A DNA stretch of 64,000 nt. Source: Monoplex corrugatus. Lineage: Eukaryota; Mollusca; Gastropoda; Littorinimorpha; Ranellidae. Numbering within the stretch: the first letter of the stretch is position 1; each line of letters begins with the position of its first letter. A program made the translations under genes and the position numbers. The stretch spans positions 64,095,653 to 64,159,652 of the forward strand of contig CM060307.1 in the NCBI GenBank assembly GCA_030674185.1, in the 5' to 3' direction. The notes beneath the pieces are model-generated. The model saw only the letters and a list, made by a program, of their open reading frames with translations, was not told where the DNA came from and searched no databases. This document shows positions 9,168 through 21,257 of the stretch, piece by piece.

Positions 9168-10789
9168 CTGTATAATGGATCAGGCAATAAATGGTGAGAA
9201 TGTCTTTTACTAAAAAAAAAAAAAAAGTGCTAAGAAGAAAGAAAATGAGCGGTACCTTTCTTTGTTCCTTCGATGCAACATCCCATCTTAAAACGACTAA
9301 ATTCCATCTGTTGGGAAAATCCGAAATGCCCGTTGCTAGGCAACCAGAGACGGTATCTTGCTTGGCCACCCCACAACAACATCATCAGGTCTTCTACGTC
9401 ACAGAAAGGTATGGAATGGCAGAGCGTCTCCTCGATATTACGTTATTCATGGCGTTACCCTCTCTGTTTTGTGGCAAGATGCGCTGTCATGTAATATCAA
9501 TGGCGATTCATTTAGCAGCGTTTTTCGTTTCTTTCGAATTGCAGGTCTTAGTATTTTCATCAGAAACATCCTCTAACAGTCTTGATTTAATAGTTTGTCC
9601 TATTGGAACGCGAAGCACCGTCGATATACCTTGTTGTCATGGGTAAATATCTTTAAATTTCTTTGCTTTCTTCTGAACCTGATGGGACTTGAATAGATGG
9701 GAGTGTGCCAGTCACTCTGACGATTTTGTCTTTAATTCTGGCCCATAGCTTCTAAATCCAAAACAAGTGTCACTGCCCGTGTTCAAGCAAACAAAAACCA
9801 GAAAAAAAACAACCCCGGAGCAGCAGGGGAGTTTCAGTCTTTTTCTCCTAATTTTTGTATCTGGTGTTTGTTTGTGATCTTACGCTTGACAAAGCCCAGC
9901 TGGCCGACAATTTGCGCCTGTCTTGTCTTGTATCAAATACGCGTTCTTAGTCTTTTTGCGTGTTTTTTTTTTTTTCTGGTTCCATAGCTTCTAATTCACG
10001 TTTTGTCAATGGCAACTATCCGGTAGAAAAAAAATGTTACCCTCATTTTTGTATTTGTTAAACACAGTCTCTGCAATAATGACGTACGTCCAGTTTTTTC
10101 CTTCTTATTGTTTATCTTCAGTAAAACAGCAGGTGACCCAGCTCGCTGCAATATGTCTCATTCCAAATTTACGTGTTAGAATCACGTGGAGTAATACACA
10201 AACTGATCTTCACACGTTAGTTGCCTGTCTCCATTAACAAATTTTATAACTTTTTGACTATTATTTTTCTTTTGTCCTCAGGAGCTGCCAATGGCCTCCC
10301 TGAACTATACTGGTTTCTGACGTCATGTCGTCCATCTTTAAAGAATGACACCCACGTATAAGCTGCAGTCTACAAAAAAGTCTTGTGTTGTAGTGTTTTT
10401 AATTCATCTCTTTCAGAACTTCCTTTAAGAAATTTGATTTAAATATATGTGCTGTTCTTCAATGCTAAACGTAGCCATGCCGTGCGGTACTGACTGTACC
10501 TAACGTGACGTCATAATAAATGACATCAGAATGTTTGCACATAATTTCGTAATTAGATCACGGAATGATTGGGCGAGATGTGTGTAAAGTATCACAGCGC
10601 TGCGGATCATTACTTTCTTTAAAGCTATCAGGCCTCGCGAGCATATTCATCATTGATGATGATGACGCCGATGAAAAGGCTGATAACAACAGCAACCATC
10701 CACTCAACCACCGCATGCCAATCATCAACCAACCTCCACCAACATACCAACCATCTACTACTGAATCCATCACTGACATCGGCTGCTGA
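9168..10789. other. M28 intron, no recognisable feature
   Basis: A/T-rich with short homopolymers. It has open frames on both strands, but none shows a known domain. The segment at 9260-9650 reads open on the plus strand without similarity that I recognise. Confidence 0.5.
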
Positions 10790-11098
10790 CAGACAGACAG
10801 ACAGACAGACACACACACACACAAACAGACACACACACACACATATATACACACACACATATGCACACACATACATACACACACACACACACACACATAT
10901 ATATATGTATATATTTATATATATATACATATATATGTATACACACACATATACACATATACATACACACACATACACACACACACATACACACACACAT
11001 AATTATATATACACACACACACACATGCACACACACACATACACACACACACATACACACACACACACATACACACACACACACACACACATACACAT
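10790..11098. repeat. (CAGA)n/(CA)n/(TA)n compound microsatellite
   Basis: About 310 bp of CA-, CATA- and TATA-type repeats, ending about 40 bp from the splice donor of the M28 exon at 11271-11140. Confidence 0.95.
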
Positions 11099-11139
11099 CC
11101 ATCACTACCCTTTTTCACCCCTACCACCTATACACTTAC

Positions 11140-11271
11140 TATTATTTTCATTTTCATATTCTTCAAAATCGAAAGCAATAAAGAGGAGAGTGGAGTTACG
11201 AGGCTTTCCTTGTGACAGTTCTCTCGCCGCTTCCAGCATTACCACCACTGCCGCCCCATTGTCGTTTACTC
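11140..11271 (-). CDS. M28 metallopeptidase, exon 3 (bridging Asp and catalytic Glu)
   Basis: The 132-nt exon (phase 1 to 1) has a GTTTCAG acceptor and an ATA/GTAAGTG donor. It encodes GVNDNGAAVVVMLEAAREL and later TLLFIAFDFEEYENENN. In the M28 family the Asp of G-x-N-D-N-G bridges the two zinc ions. The two consecutive Glu of F-E-E are the catalytic base and a zinc ligand. All are intact, so nothing here argues for loss of activity. The first Gly codon is completed by the last base of the exon at 23919-23811, some 12.5 kb away, which makes this the largest intron. Confidence 0.93.
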
Positions 11272-11344
11272 CTGAAACAACCATCAATGCCAGAACATAC
11301 AATGAAAACAGCGCGTGAATGTATGCCAACAGACTAAATATCAG

Positions 11345-11560
11345 CAAACGAGAGAGAGACAGAGAGGGGGGAGAGAGGGGGAAGAGAGAGAGGGGGAAAG
11401 AGAGAGAAGGAGAGGGAGAGAGAGAGACAGAGATAGAGACAGACAGACAGACAGAAGGAGAGAGAGATTCGCAACACATCAATTACTGAAGAGACATAAG
11501 ACAAAGGGACAGACAGAGACAGAGACAAATAGACAGAGACAGAGACAGAGACAGAAAGAA
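11345..11560. repeat. (GA)n/(GACA)n tract
   Basis: Interrupted GA/GACA simple repeats between the M28 exon and the second Tc1-like copy. The following 11561-11900 is A/T-rich intron with no feature I recognise. Confidence 0.93.
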
Positions 11561-11902
11561 TACCGACTTGAAATAGTTTATTCACGACACAGACTGAAAC
11601 CCCTTATGAAGGGAAATGTAAATGTACACAGTGCATTTTCAGTACTGTTGAACTTAATACATTTACAGGTCAAGTACTATCCTCGCCTGATACAAATTAG
11701 CACTTGACGTTAACGTTGCATGCAATACTAGTGTTCGTTAAGGAGTGTTTGTTCAGCACTTCACCCTGCTCAGTTTAAACACGTAGGGTTGTTGATAATA
11801 TTTAGGCTGTATGTACCAATTTCTTACACACACGAAAAAGCTTTACAGCTCAGAACAAAATGAATTTCGTCTTCTTTGGAATTTTCGCATAATGAACATA
11901 TA

Positions 11903-13515
11903 CTCCTAATCATAATTTAAGGGCCACTTCTTCCTTCCTCTCTAATTTTAATTTGAAATAATTGACAATGTTTAGAATTGATTCTATGTTTTATTTCATC
12001 ATTTCCACACCTGTTTTGGAAAAAGAAATTAGCACAATGACCCATTAGTGAACAGCACATGCATTTAAAGGAACATCCCCCCCTTTTCAAAAAACAGAAA
12101 GTGTCAGATTTGGCCAATCTGTTTTCAATATCGCGTGTGTCCGCCCCGAGCCTGGATGCATGCTTCACAGCGCCGATGCATCGACCCCACAAGGGTACGG
12201 AGTGTGTCCTGAGGGATGGCCGCCCACTCGATCTGCAGGATGTCGACCAGCCTGGCCAGGGTGCCCGGTGGGGGGTGGTTGTCCCTGATGCGCCTCCCGA
12301 GCACATCCCAGAGGTGTTCAATTGGGTTCAGGTCAGGTGAGCACGCTGGCCAGGCCATACGGACGACTTCATGCTGCTCCAGGAAGTCGGTCACAAGGCG
12401 TGCTCCATGCGCAGGTGCATTGTCGTCCTGGAAGATGGCGCCTTGACCAAGGTCCACAAGCGCAGGCAGTGCCACGGCCGCCAGAACCTCGTCCCGGTAC
12501 CGGACCCCGTTCAGGATGCCGTCAATGGGGAGCAGGGGGGTCCGGGTACCACGGCTCATGCCACCCCACACCATCACCGACCCGCCGCCGTACCGGTTAT
12601 GCTCTTGGACAGTGGCGTCAGCGAACCTCTCCCCTTGACGTCGCCACACCCGAGCCCGGCCATCGTTAAAGGTCAGGGTGAACCTGGACTCATCCGAAAA
12701 CAAGACCCGGGCCCACTGTTGCCTTGTCCAGGTCACGTGCTCCCTGGCCCAGGTCATGCGGCGCACTCTGTTGACCGGTGACAGCACGGGTCGGACGGCC
12801 GGTCTCCGTGACCTCAAGTTTGCCTCATGTAGCCGTCTTCTCACCGTGCTGCAGCTGATGTTAGCACCTGTTGCGTCCCTCAGCTGACCCCTCAAGGTCA
12901 CCGCAGTGGATGCCCTTTCCCTCAGGACGGAGAGGGCAAGGTAGCGGTCTTGCTGTCTTGTCGTTACTCTGGGTCGACCCGTGTGACGCCTTTCCTGGAC
13001 TGCTCCAGTCTCATTGAAGCGCTCCAGCAGTCTCTGGATTGTGGAATGCGACACTTCAAGTCGTCTAGCAACTTCCCGCTGCGCTAGGCCTTCATCAAGC
13101 AGAGTGAGGGCTCTCCCCCGCTGCTCATCCGTCATCCGTCGTCTTGCAAGCATGGTTAAAACGAACCAAGAACGGGTCCTTTTTATCCTCGTCTGCGGGC
13201 AACTTTGGCTGGAGTAGTGTTCAAAAAGGGCTTGCCTTGCACGTGCAAAGCGAATTTTGTCGCTACCTTGCCTGCGTCGTCAGAGAGACCCTGCTGAAGA
13301 TTCGACAATTTCGTGTGGAAATTGTCTTCCTTGTGCCGCCCATTGCAAATCGGCAAATCCCCAAACACGTGCCAAAAGGAAACTGCAATGTTGTCTGAGC
13401 TCTTATCCATTCAGTTACGGCAACGAATTGGAGAAAAGAGTAAGAGAAAATAGGTTATTTCTCCTTTCAAAAATTGACTCAAAAACGTTCCTGGCCCTTC
13501 AATAATGACGTGTAG
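11903..13515 (-). mobile_element. Tc1-like DNA transposon, complete copy 2 (1613 bp, inverted)
   Basis: Flanking TA at 11901-11902 and 13516-13517. Same length and ends as copy 1 but in the opposite orientation. I counted only a handful of base differences against copy 1, four of which change the protein and at least two of which are non-coding. Identity is therefore above 99% by eye. Confidence 0.95.
12125..13153 (-). CDS. Tc1-like transposase (DD34E), intact, copy 2
   Basis: 342 residues, same frame as copy 1. It differs at four positions: A17T, V94A, E243D and R250G. The last two flank the second catalytic Asp, giving FQDDNAPAHGAR instead of FQEDNAPAHRAR. D154, D244 and E279 are retained. 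E243D is conservative, while R250G removes a charge five residues after a catalytic Asp and could affect activity (inference). Two intact copies so close together suggest recent mobility in this lineage. Confidence 0.97.
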   Translation of the reverse strand: MLARRRMTDEQRGRALTLLDEGLAQREVARRLEVSHSTIQRLLERFNETGAVQERRHTGRPRVTTRQQDRYLALSVLRERASTAVTLRGQLRDATGANISCSTVRRRLHEANLRSRRPAVRPVLSPVNRVRRMTWAREHVTWTRQQWARVLFSDESRFTLTFNDGRARVWRRQGERFADATVQEHNRYGGGSVMVWGGMSRGTRTPLLPIDGILNGVRYRDEVLAAVALPALVDLGQGAIFQDDNAPAHGARLVTDFLEQHEVVRMAWPACSPDLNPIEHLWDVLGRRIRDNHPPPGTLARLVDILQIEWAAIPQDTLRTLVGSMHRRCEACIQARGGHTRY

Positions 13516-13524
13516 TATATATAT

Positions 13525-13844
13525 TAATTTATAAAGAGAGAAAGACAGAGATAAAGAGAAGTGAGAGAGAATGAGAGAGACAAAAAATAAAGAATTGGAT
13601 GGTTTAATGTCTTTCAAAGCATTGAAACAAAACAAGTCAGGGCACTCAGTTCAAAAGAACAACTACACTGAAAATAACACACTTCAGTTACAGACACGTT
13701 AACCACAACATGACTAGTTACACCATAAGTCGAACAGTCATCATGCTCTGTACTAAGCTGAGAGAGAGGGTGGGAGACATAGAAACAGACAGACACATAG
13801 ACGGAGGGAGAGAGAGAGAGTGGGTGACAGAAAAAGAGAGAGAG

Positions 13845-13875
<31 letters not shown>

Positions 13876-14072
13876 GATAGACAGATAGACAGAGAGGAAA
13901 GAGAGAGACAGTGAGAAAGAGATTGAGAGAGAGAGAGAGATGAAAGAGAGATAGACAGAGAGAGAGACAGAGAGAAAGAGAGAAGAGACAGTGAGAGAGA
14001 GATTGAGAGAGAGAAAGAGGAAAGAGACAGACAGAGACAGACAGAGAGAGCGAGAAGAGAGAGTGAGAGAGA

Positions 14073-14111
<39 letters not shown>

Positions 14112-14155
14112 AGAGAGAGACAGACAGAGAGAAAAAAAAAGAGAGAGAGAGATAA
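13525..14155. repeat. (GA)n/(GACA)n tract interrupted by unique sequence
   Basis: GA-rich at 13535-13590 and 13755-14150, separated by about 160 bp of unique sequence. The long frames over it are Ser/Leu- or Glu/Arg-rich artefacts. The following 14160-14610 is A/T-rich intron with no feature I recognise. Confidence 0.9.
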
Positions 14156-14616
14156 TTCCTGATACGCCCATCGTTATCAATCAATTCTCATTGCAAACTG
14201 AATACAATAGCATGAAATATAATCTTCCTGCGAAGGAAGGATGTGTTATACATGGCTATAGCACGCTGCAGCCTGAAATAAAACAATGATTGATCTGTAA
14301 TACAAATGAAAGCTACAGATAGATAGACCAGGAGTCCGCAGCTTGAACCATACAGTGACTGTTCCAAATACAACTGAAAATATAGCATGAGATGGAGAAC
14401 AATATTTTCAACTCCCTGTGACAGTCGTTCAAGCTTATTTATGCCAACTAATACATCACTGATTGATAGATAGATCGATCAGGTCAGTTAGTTTTTTTTT
14501 TTTAAACTTGTTTTTATTCATTTTCAGATATACGGATCTTTCAAACATCTTGAAATGTACACAATGCGTAATCAACAGATCTAACAAAATGTAGAAAGAA
14601 CAAGCATTCATTGCAA

Positions 14617-14945
14617 TACATATATATATCCGCACACATACATATGCATATACATGTACATATACACACACATACATGTATACACACATCTACATCTACA
14701 TTTATATATATATATGTATATACACAAACACACACACACATATATATATATACACACATATATATATGTACATATACACATACAAATATATGCACATACA
14801 CACACATATAATATACACACATATGCACATATACATACACATATGTATACACATACACACACATAGACACATACATATACAAACACAAACATATACACAC
14901 ATATATACACACATATACATATACACACACATACATGTACATCCA
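14617..14945. repeat. (CA)n/(TA)n/(CATA)n compound microsatellite
   Basis: About 330 bp of alternating CA, TA and CATA repeats. Confidence 0.95.
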
Positions 14946-15044
14946 TATGTCTAACTGAAGCATATGAAGAGACATAGATAAATTCGCATTTTAAGAAGAA
15001 AATTACGCGAATGTTTACATGCATGTGTAACAATAGGGAAAAAA

Positions 15045-15045
<1 letters not shown>

Positions 15046-15097
<52 letters not shown>

Positions 15098-15109
15098 ACA
15101 CACACGCAC

Positions 15110-15161
<52 letters not shown>

Positions 15162-15170
15162 CACACACAC
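15046..15170. repeat. (CA)n microsatellite
   Basis: About 125 bp, with single CACG and ACCA interruptions. Confidence 0.95.
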
Positions 15171-15419
15171 ACAATCAAGTAAGCAAACAAAAACAAATAA
15201 TTGGACGAACAATATCGAAATCCAATAGTTTCATAACTCAAGGATAACTGCATGCTGGGTTTTCTTTCCTTCAAATGATGTCCATGAAAAAAAATCTTTG
15301 AACAGAGGATGTTTGCTATTTATAGAAAGAGGCATGTCTTCTATATTCCATCACGATCTATTTTTGTTATAACATGATCTTTATTTATTAACTCATTAGC
15401 CATTCTGCTGAACATTGTT

Positions 15420-17280
15420 GAGATAATTGTTTATGTGTCAAACATCAGAGGTTTATAGTAAGACCACTTTGATACGAATGTTGTATAGCACATATTCACA
15501 TATGCTATGTGTCTTTCTATCATGAACCTCCGTTTAAGCTGTTGTAAGAACACATGAAAGATGGGTTGTACTTTCTCTATTCGACATTTATATAAGAAGA
15601 ATTTTGCAAAAATAAGAAGAAATCAAATGTATCATCTGTTTTAAAGCTCTCCGATGTTCCAAGTATAATTAATTCTTCGTTCAATCTCAAATGACGTGTA
15701 TTTTCATTTAACGAAGATTTCAAAGAATACCAAAATTGACGAACCGCGTTACATCGTCAGAATAAATGCTGAATATCCTCAGGTTCTCTATTGCAAAAAG
15801 TACATTTATCGTTGTTACTGATTTTCATATTCTTAAGTGTTTTGTTTGTTGCAATGATTCTGTGAACTATCCGGATTTGAAACCATTTAAGTTTGATATC
15901 ACTTATTTTCTGGATCTTATTGAAAACAACCTTCCAGTTTATATCTGTTGGTAGTTTTGTGTTCCACTTACTACAACATTTTGGGTCTTGACCGTTGTTA
16001 GTTAGTATATCGTAGTATGGTTTTGTTCCTTTGTGGCTTGAATAAATGATCTGAAGGGACTTCTTCAAACTTAAAGCGTAGTTATTATGAATATCAATGT
16101 CCATTTTTCTTATGTATTTTTTAATCGCTTGAATTACTCCAAAATAGGTGATAGAATTCGAAATTAGTCCATATGAAGTTCCGAATTCATCATATGTCAG
16201 AAAGTGACCATTGTTTTTCATAAGATGAGAAACACAGAAGATACCTTTTTAAATCCATTTTTTGTATAAGATTGTTTCATTTCCAATCCGTATATTGTCG
16301 TTACAAAATATAGGTTCAGTAGCAAACTCTTCAGAAGTTGCTGGGTGTATTTTTGCTGTTAATTCTTTATAGGCATTTAACACGTGTCGCCAAAACATGT
16401 TGACTTTGGTATTAACTGGTAGACATGATCCATACATATTGAGGTTGTCCATCATGGGAAACATAACAGTTATAATGTTTTTCCATTTATGGTTTGTATT
16501 GTTTAATTTCTGTATCCAGATAAGTTTTAGCGTGTTTATAAACTGCTTTATGTCAATCAAACCAAGCCCTCCTTTATGAACACGTTTTACTGCAGACTTT
16601 CTATCAATGCGGTCTGGTTTTCCTTTCCATATAAATTTGAAACACAACTTTTGTAAGTTTTTAATAAAGCTGTTAGGTGGATTAGGGAGAAGCATCCACA
16701 GATGTATGATTTTAGATAAAATTAAAGATTTTAGAACAGCTATTCGTCCCAGTGGGATGATTAATCTTTTTATCCATATCCTAAATAACTTTAATATTTC
16801 TGAAAATTTATCATCATAATTAAGTTTTTCACAGTCTGTCAGGTCTGCGGTAAACCATACCCAAAATTTTTAATTTTGATGGATTCCATTCCATTTTTAG
16901 ATGTGGTAGATATTTGGTTGTGGAATTTTTCTTATTTCCAAGCCATATAGCTTGTGTTTTACTGGTGTTTATCACTAAACCAGATTTCTGTCCAAACTTA
17001 TTCAATGTGTTAATAGTTTCTTCAAAAGAAGTTGCATCACCTTGTGTTATGATTTGTGTATCATCTGCATATTGCAAAATCTTTTGTGTACAGTTGTTAA
17101 TAGTTATACCTTTTAATTTATCGTTTTCTCTTAATATGATTCCAAGAATTTCTACACATAATATAAATAAATGAGGTGAAATGGGGTCTCCTTGTCGACA
17201 TCCTCTCTCAATTGGAAACCATGTGGAAGTATTTCCATTTACAACAACAGTTGATTTTATTTTACTATAAAAATTAGTTT
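15420..17280 (-). pseudogene. L1/Tx1-like ORF2 remnant, 3' half of reverse transcriptase
   Basis: Reading from 17280 down: a block with CRQGDPISPHLFI-like sequence, then LQYADDTQIITQ (the catalytic Y-A-D-D box), then the thumb region (KILGMVYRRPDRL). The C-terminal part has FKFIWKGKPDRIDRKSAVKR and GGLGLIDIKQF, a block typical of L1/Tx1 ORF2. After it come a CTFCNREPEDIQHLF zinc-knuckle-like segment and a tail with IEKVQPIF-like sequence ending near 15435. Several frameshifts and the missing endonuclease and N-terminal RT show that it is dead. It lies in the 12.5-kb M28 intron. Confidence 0.88.
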
Positions 17281-17600
17281 ATCTAATACGTGCATGATCC
17301 TGTGAGTGGACGCTCATCTTTGTGGGCGCGTGCCCATCCACATGCACACACGATCAGAACAACAATGCCTACACACATGCACACACACCCGTTCCCCACC
17401 CGCAACACTCCCCACGCATTCACTCCGCACATCGCCCCGCCACCCCTGGCCACCGGCAAAGGCGACCCCACACGAACTCCGATGCCGTGGGGGAGAGAGG
17501 CGTTACAGACCCCAACTCCCCCAGGGGACGAGCACTATAGGGGTGATACACATCTCCTCCTCCTCATTGCTTTACCTTCCTAAATTCTAAAGAAGGGAAA
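17281..17600. other. GC-rich segment interrupting L1-like remnants
   Basis: About 300 bp that is markedly more GC-rich than its neighbours, beginning exactly where the ORF2 remnant stops. It contains CA-rich stretches and no coding pattern that I recognise. It may be an insertion or a different repeat family. Confidence 0.5.
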
Positions 17601-17724
17601 TAAACAATTTTATGAATTAGAGGCTTCAAGCACAAAGTTTTGCACAAGCGAATCTAATGCGAACCCGTGTAATCATATTGGGTGGTGTTTTACTACTGAC
17701 CAAGCAGGCTTATATTAGGTCAGT

Positions 17725-18615
17725 TACATCATTTTTTTAAACACCTCATCGATATTGGTGTCTATATCAATGCGGGCTGTTTGTCCGTTTTTGAGCTTAG
17801 CCAAAATTTTGCCGTTGGCCGACCATGATGCCATTGTGGCAGTGTGATTTTTGACCATCAACAATTTATAGTTGGCCTGTGTGAGGTCTTCCCCGATAGA
17901 TACTCCAGATTGTTTAAGTTTTCTGCGTGATGTCAACACGGCAGATTTAAGTTGCCTGGAGTAAAAACGGACAATGATAGGTCGTGGTCTATCTCTTCCT
18001 GGTTTGCCAGTGCGGTGTGCAATTTCAATGTCAGTCTTTCACTGGAACACCGACTTTACTGGCAAACACATCAATACATTTTTTTACACAGTCATGAACT
18101 GTTTCCACTTCCCCGTTTCTTCCCGCTTCTTTCACCCCAAACACCCGTAAGTTCCACGATCTACCATGCTGTTCCTGGTCGTTAGTGCTTTCTTCAAGTC
18201 ATTGTTCTCTTTCACACATTGATTCAATTGACCCCGTAAATCATTGTTCCCTTGCAGTTTAACCACTTGTTCTTTAAGCATATCTTTCTCATTGGCAAGG
18301 TCAAACAGGACACTTTCCATTTTATCAATACGACTATTCACAGCTGACACTATTTTGCCATATCTGCTCGAAGTTGTGAAATGTCTTGTTTTGTTGATAA
18401 CAGTTCTATTCGTTTGTCAAACTCTTCAATAATACGCGCCACATCCATATCTAGTTGAGTAACCGGTTCCCTAGCTTGTCTCTTTTTCTTTCTCTCCTGT
18501 CTTGTTCTATCAACTAGTTCCGGGCTGTTACCAGTGTCACTAGTGGAAGAGGTAGAATATTGTTTTCTCTTACCTTTTTTGCTGGCACTGAAGTATTTCG
18601 GAATACCACTCATAC
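17725..18615 (-). pseudogene. L1-type ORF1 protein remnant (coiled coil plus RRM)
   Basis: Reads from MSGIPKYFSASKKGKRKQ (basic N-terminus) through a charged heptad-rich segment (about RIDKMESVLFDLANEKDMLK, continuing through two Q-N-rich turns). Then come NLRVFGVKEAGRNGEVE, IEIAHRTGKPGRDRPRP and IIVRFYSRQLKSAVLTSRRK, ending near FKKMM and a stop. This is the order of L1 ORF1p: trimerising coiled coil, RRM, C-terminal domain that binds nucleic acid. At least two frameshifts (near 18140 and 18025) disable it. It may belong to the same insertion as the ORF2 remnant at 15420-17280, with the middle deleted, or be a separate copy. Confidence 0.8.
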
Positions 18616-19126
18616 TGATGATCTAGGATTATGTTCATTTTCCACACAATATGATACATGTAATGCATATGGTAATAATAGTTTATATTGTACGGTCAAA
18701 CACGTCACAGGGACTTACATTCACATGAATTGTTGGCCATAGTGTCAAACACAAAACACTGTAACTTTATAACCTGCGAACAACACAACACACATCCCGC
18801 CCGCACACAGACGAACGGAGCACGATTCACTGCATTCTGGGTACCGCACGTGTCATACACAAAATGTCAACACACTGAAGTGTAAGATATCTTCCGGTCC
18901 GTCAAATCTGCAATACTTCACCAAAAACGTATAAAAATACACCTTCAAAATCGTCGCCACAAGACCAGTACACCAGTACCACTATCAATCGCAACCGTTC
19001 AGTATTTTTTAAATAGTACTATCCAGAACCAAGAGAATCTAACAGTACATGCTCGTACGATTCGTGAGCGATGATCAACTTCCAGTCAGTTAGTTAATCG
19101 ATAGATCAAGTCGGTCATTAATCAGT
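18616..19126. other. Sequence upstream of the ORF1 remnant; no gene seen
   Basis: May contain the 5' UTR of the L1-like element (minus strand) up to about 19000. Nothing else is recognised. Confidence 0.4.
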
Positions 19127-19248
19127 CAGTAAGTAGAACAAGGTATGCAAGGAGAGAAAGAAGAAAGGAAGGATGAAGTGAAAAATGAAAGGAAGTGAGG
19201 AAGAAAAATAAGATGGAAGGGAAAAAAAGGAAGGAAGGAAGGAAGGAA

Positions 19249-19309
<61 letters not shown>

Positions 19310-19312
19310 GGA
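19127..19312. repeat. (GGAA)n/(GAAA)n tract
   Basis: Purine tetranucleotide repeats. The open frames in it are Phe/Leu/Ser-rich artefacts. Confidence 0.95.
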
Positions 19313-19424
19313 CAAAAGAAGTAAGTCTGTCGTAGTCCATGAAAAATAAGTAAATGAGAAATAAAGAAAAATAAATTGGGGGGAAGGCAGATATATGAGA
19401 AAAAAACAAAACAAAAAAACATCG

Positions 19425-19520
19425 TTGTTTACGTTCTTAGGCACTGAATTGATCAGTATCCAATTATGGGTCATAGCTTCACAGTTTTGAAATGAAGCTA
19501 ATGTCTCTTTTTAGACAGAA
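19425..19520 (+). repeat. Dispersed repeat, copy 1 (pair with 45570-45665)
   Basis: Shares, in order, TTAGGCACTGAATTG, TATGGGTCATAGC, AATGAAGCT and a TCTTTTTA-AGA block with 45570-45665, same orientation. The family is unknown. The remainder of 19521-19940 shows no gene. Confidence 0.65.
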
Positions 19521-19949
19521 ATATTTCAACAGTGGAAACACAAAATCCATTCCTGAGCGTTCGATACACGTGTAAGAACAACAATCGATTGTGAATGTCA
19601 TGTGTTGTAAATGAAATAGCTCAAATACGGCGTCACTGGCAGAGAAATCATCCGTATAATCAAGGGGGAAAATGGAACTGTGTATCTGACAATGTATTCG
19701 TAATTTCTGTCTGTCTGTCTGTCTCTGTCTCTCTTTGTTGCTGAGAGATATTGTTGACTATTGTCACACTACAAATATGCTCGTGTGTGCGTATATGTGA
19801 ATATATGAATGAGTGATTTCTCCATTTTGGATTGATCATATACATACATGTACATATGTATAAGTAATATTTGTAACATCTTTTAGGTGAAATTATTGAG
19901 AACAGATTGTTGCCATGCCGTAACGTTGATGTAATTCTTAAATGAATTC

Positions 19950-20060
19950 ACACACACACACACACACACACAACACACACACACACCACACGCACGCACG
20001 CACGCATGCACGCACACACACACCACACACAAACAAGCAGACAAACAAACAAACAAATAT
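19950..20060. repeat. (CA)n/(GCAC)n/(AAAC)n microsatellite
   Basis: Compound simple repeat. Confidence 0.93.
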
Positions 20061-20179
20061 CCACACGTTCCTGAATCATTTCTGCGTATACACGTTTACG
20101 TATTCGTGCTTAAGTCTCTTATTTCTTTTCCAATACATAGGGAGGAAACAAGAATAAATTGAAATCAACATAACAAGCA

Positions 20180-20285
20180 ATAACCAGGCCCAACCTCGAA
20201 TATGGCTCCACTACGTAGTCAACCTCAGCCAAGACAAACCTCAAACCCTTGACAAAGTACAAAACTAGGCCTTTAGACTCATTAT
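20180..20285 (+). pseudogene. Short RT C-terminal remnant of a non-LTR element
   Basis: The plus strand reads PNLEYGSTT, stop, STSAKTNLKPL. This resembles the post-RT block 'LEYGS-x-x-W-S-x-x-S-x-x-N-L-x-x-L-x-x-V-Q-N' of Jockey-group LINEs, with a W-to-stop change and later frame decay. Only about 35 residues are left. Confidence 0.5.
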
Positions 20286-21100
20286 TGCTGCACATCTATC
20301 CAAAAAAAATTATATATGTACACACACACACACACATATATATGCGACTGAAGGGAAAAAACAACAGCTGCTGGAATGAATTCATTGAAAACACTGCTTT
20401 TTAAGGAAAAGTGTTGAAAGGCTAACAAAAATGAAGGCTTGCCCATTTTATTTCTTTCAATCCGATTTTGACATGAAAAGTAAGTGGTCATTCAATGTCC
20501 AGCTGAATTCGACTGTCGACAGCACCTTTAAGTCCAAGTCCTCAGAATGAATAGATAAAGGCCATATAATATATTATGTGTAGTGCATCCGTGTTTTCAT
20601 ACACGCGTGACTCGCTGTTTCTCAGGCATGCATGTGTTTCGTAGCTGCAAGCATACGCGCATGATAAAAACTATATCTTTATGTGGAAAATGCAATGTAA
20701 ACCAAAGTGAGTAACATTTTCAACGATTTAAAAAACAAATTTATGAAAGAAATTATATCCAGTTTTCAGAAATGCTGCCCAACAATTTCTGTTGAAAGTG
20801 GCATCTACGTCTAAAACTCATCGAGAAAAATTAATGAAAAAAAACCCCCCAACAACATTTGAATATGTTAAATCACTAGAGTTTCTACGTGAAAGAGTGA
20901 AGTGAGAACTGTCCAACATTTATTATGTATTGATTCTGCTAAAACTGCCTTCTGTGTTCTTCCCCTTTATCAGAGCACGTTGTGGGTAAAATGATTCTTT
21001 TTGCTGTTTCTTTGTGATATTTTGTTTCTAAATGGTGGGACTCTCTAAGGGCGAAGCTGGATGTAAAGAAATGCATATTTGCTTGTTCTAGTTTTCTTGC
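20286..21100. other. M28 intron, no recognisable feature
   Basis: A/T-rich. A short (CA)n is present at 20319-20341. No domain or repeat family identified. Confidence 0.5.
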
Positions 21101-21103
21101 AAA

Positions 21104-21159
21104 CACACACAAACACACACACACACTCTCTCTCTCTCTCTTTCTCTCTCCCTTTGAGT

Positions 21160-21256
<97 letters not shown>
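21104..21256. repeat. (CA)n-(CT)n-(GT)n microsatellite
   Basis: It ends with about 95 bp of (GT)n at 21163-21256. The same (GT)n resumes at 23747, on the other side of the inverted LINE, which suggests an insertion into this array. Confidence 0.95.
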
Positions 21257-21257
<1 letters not shown>

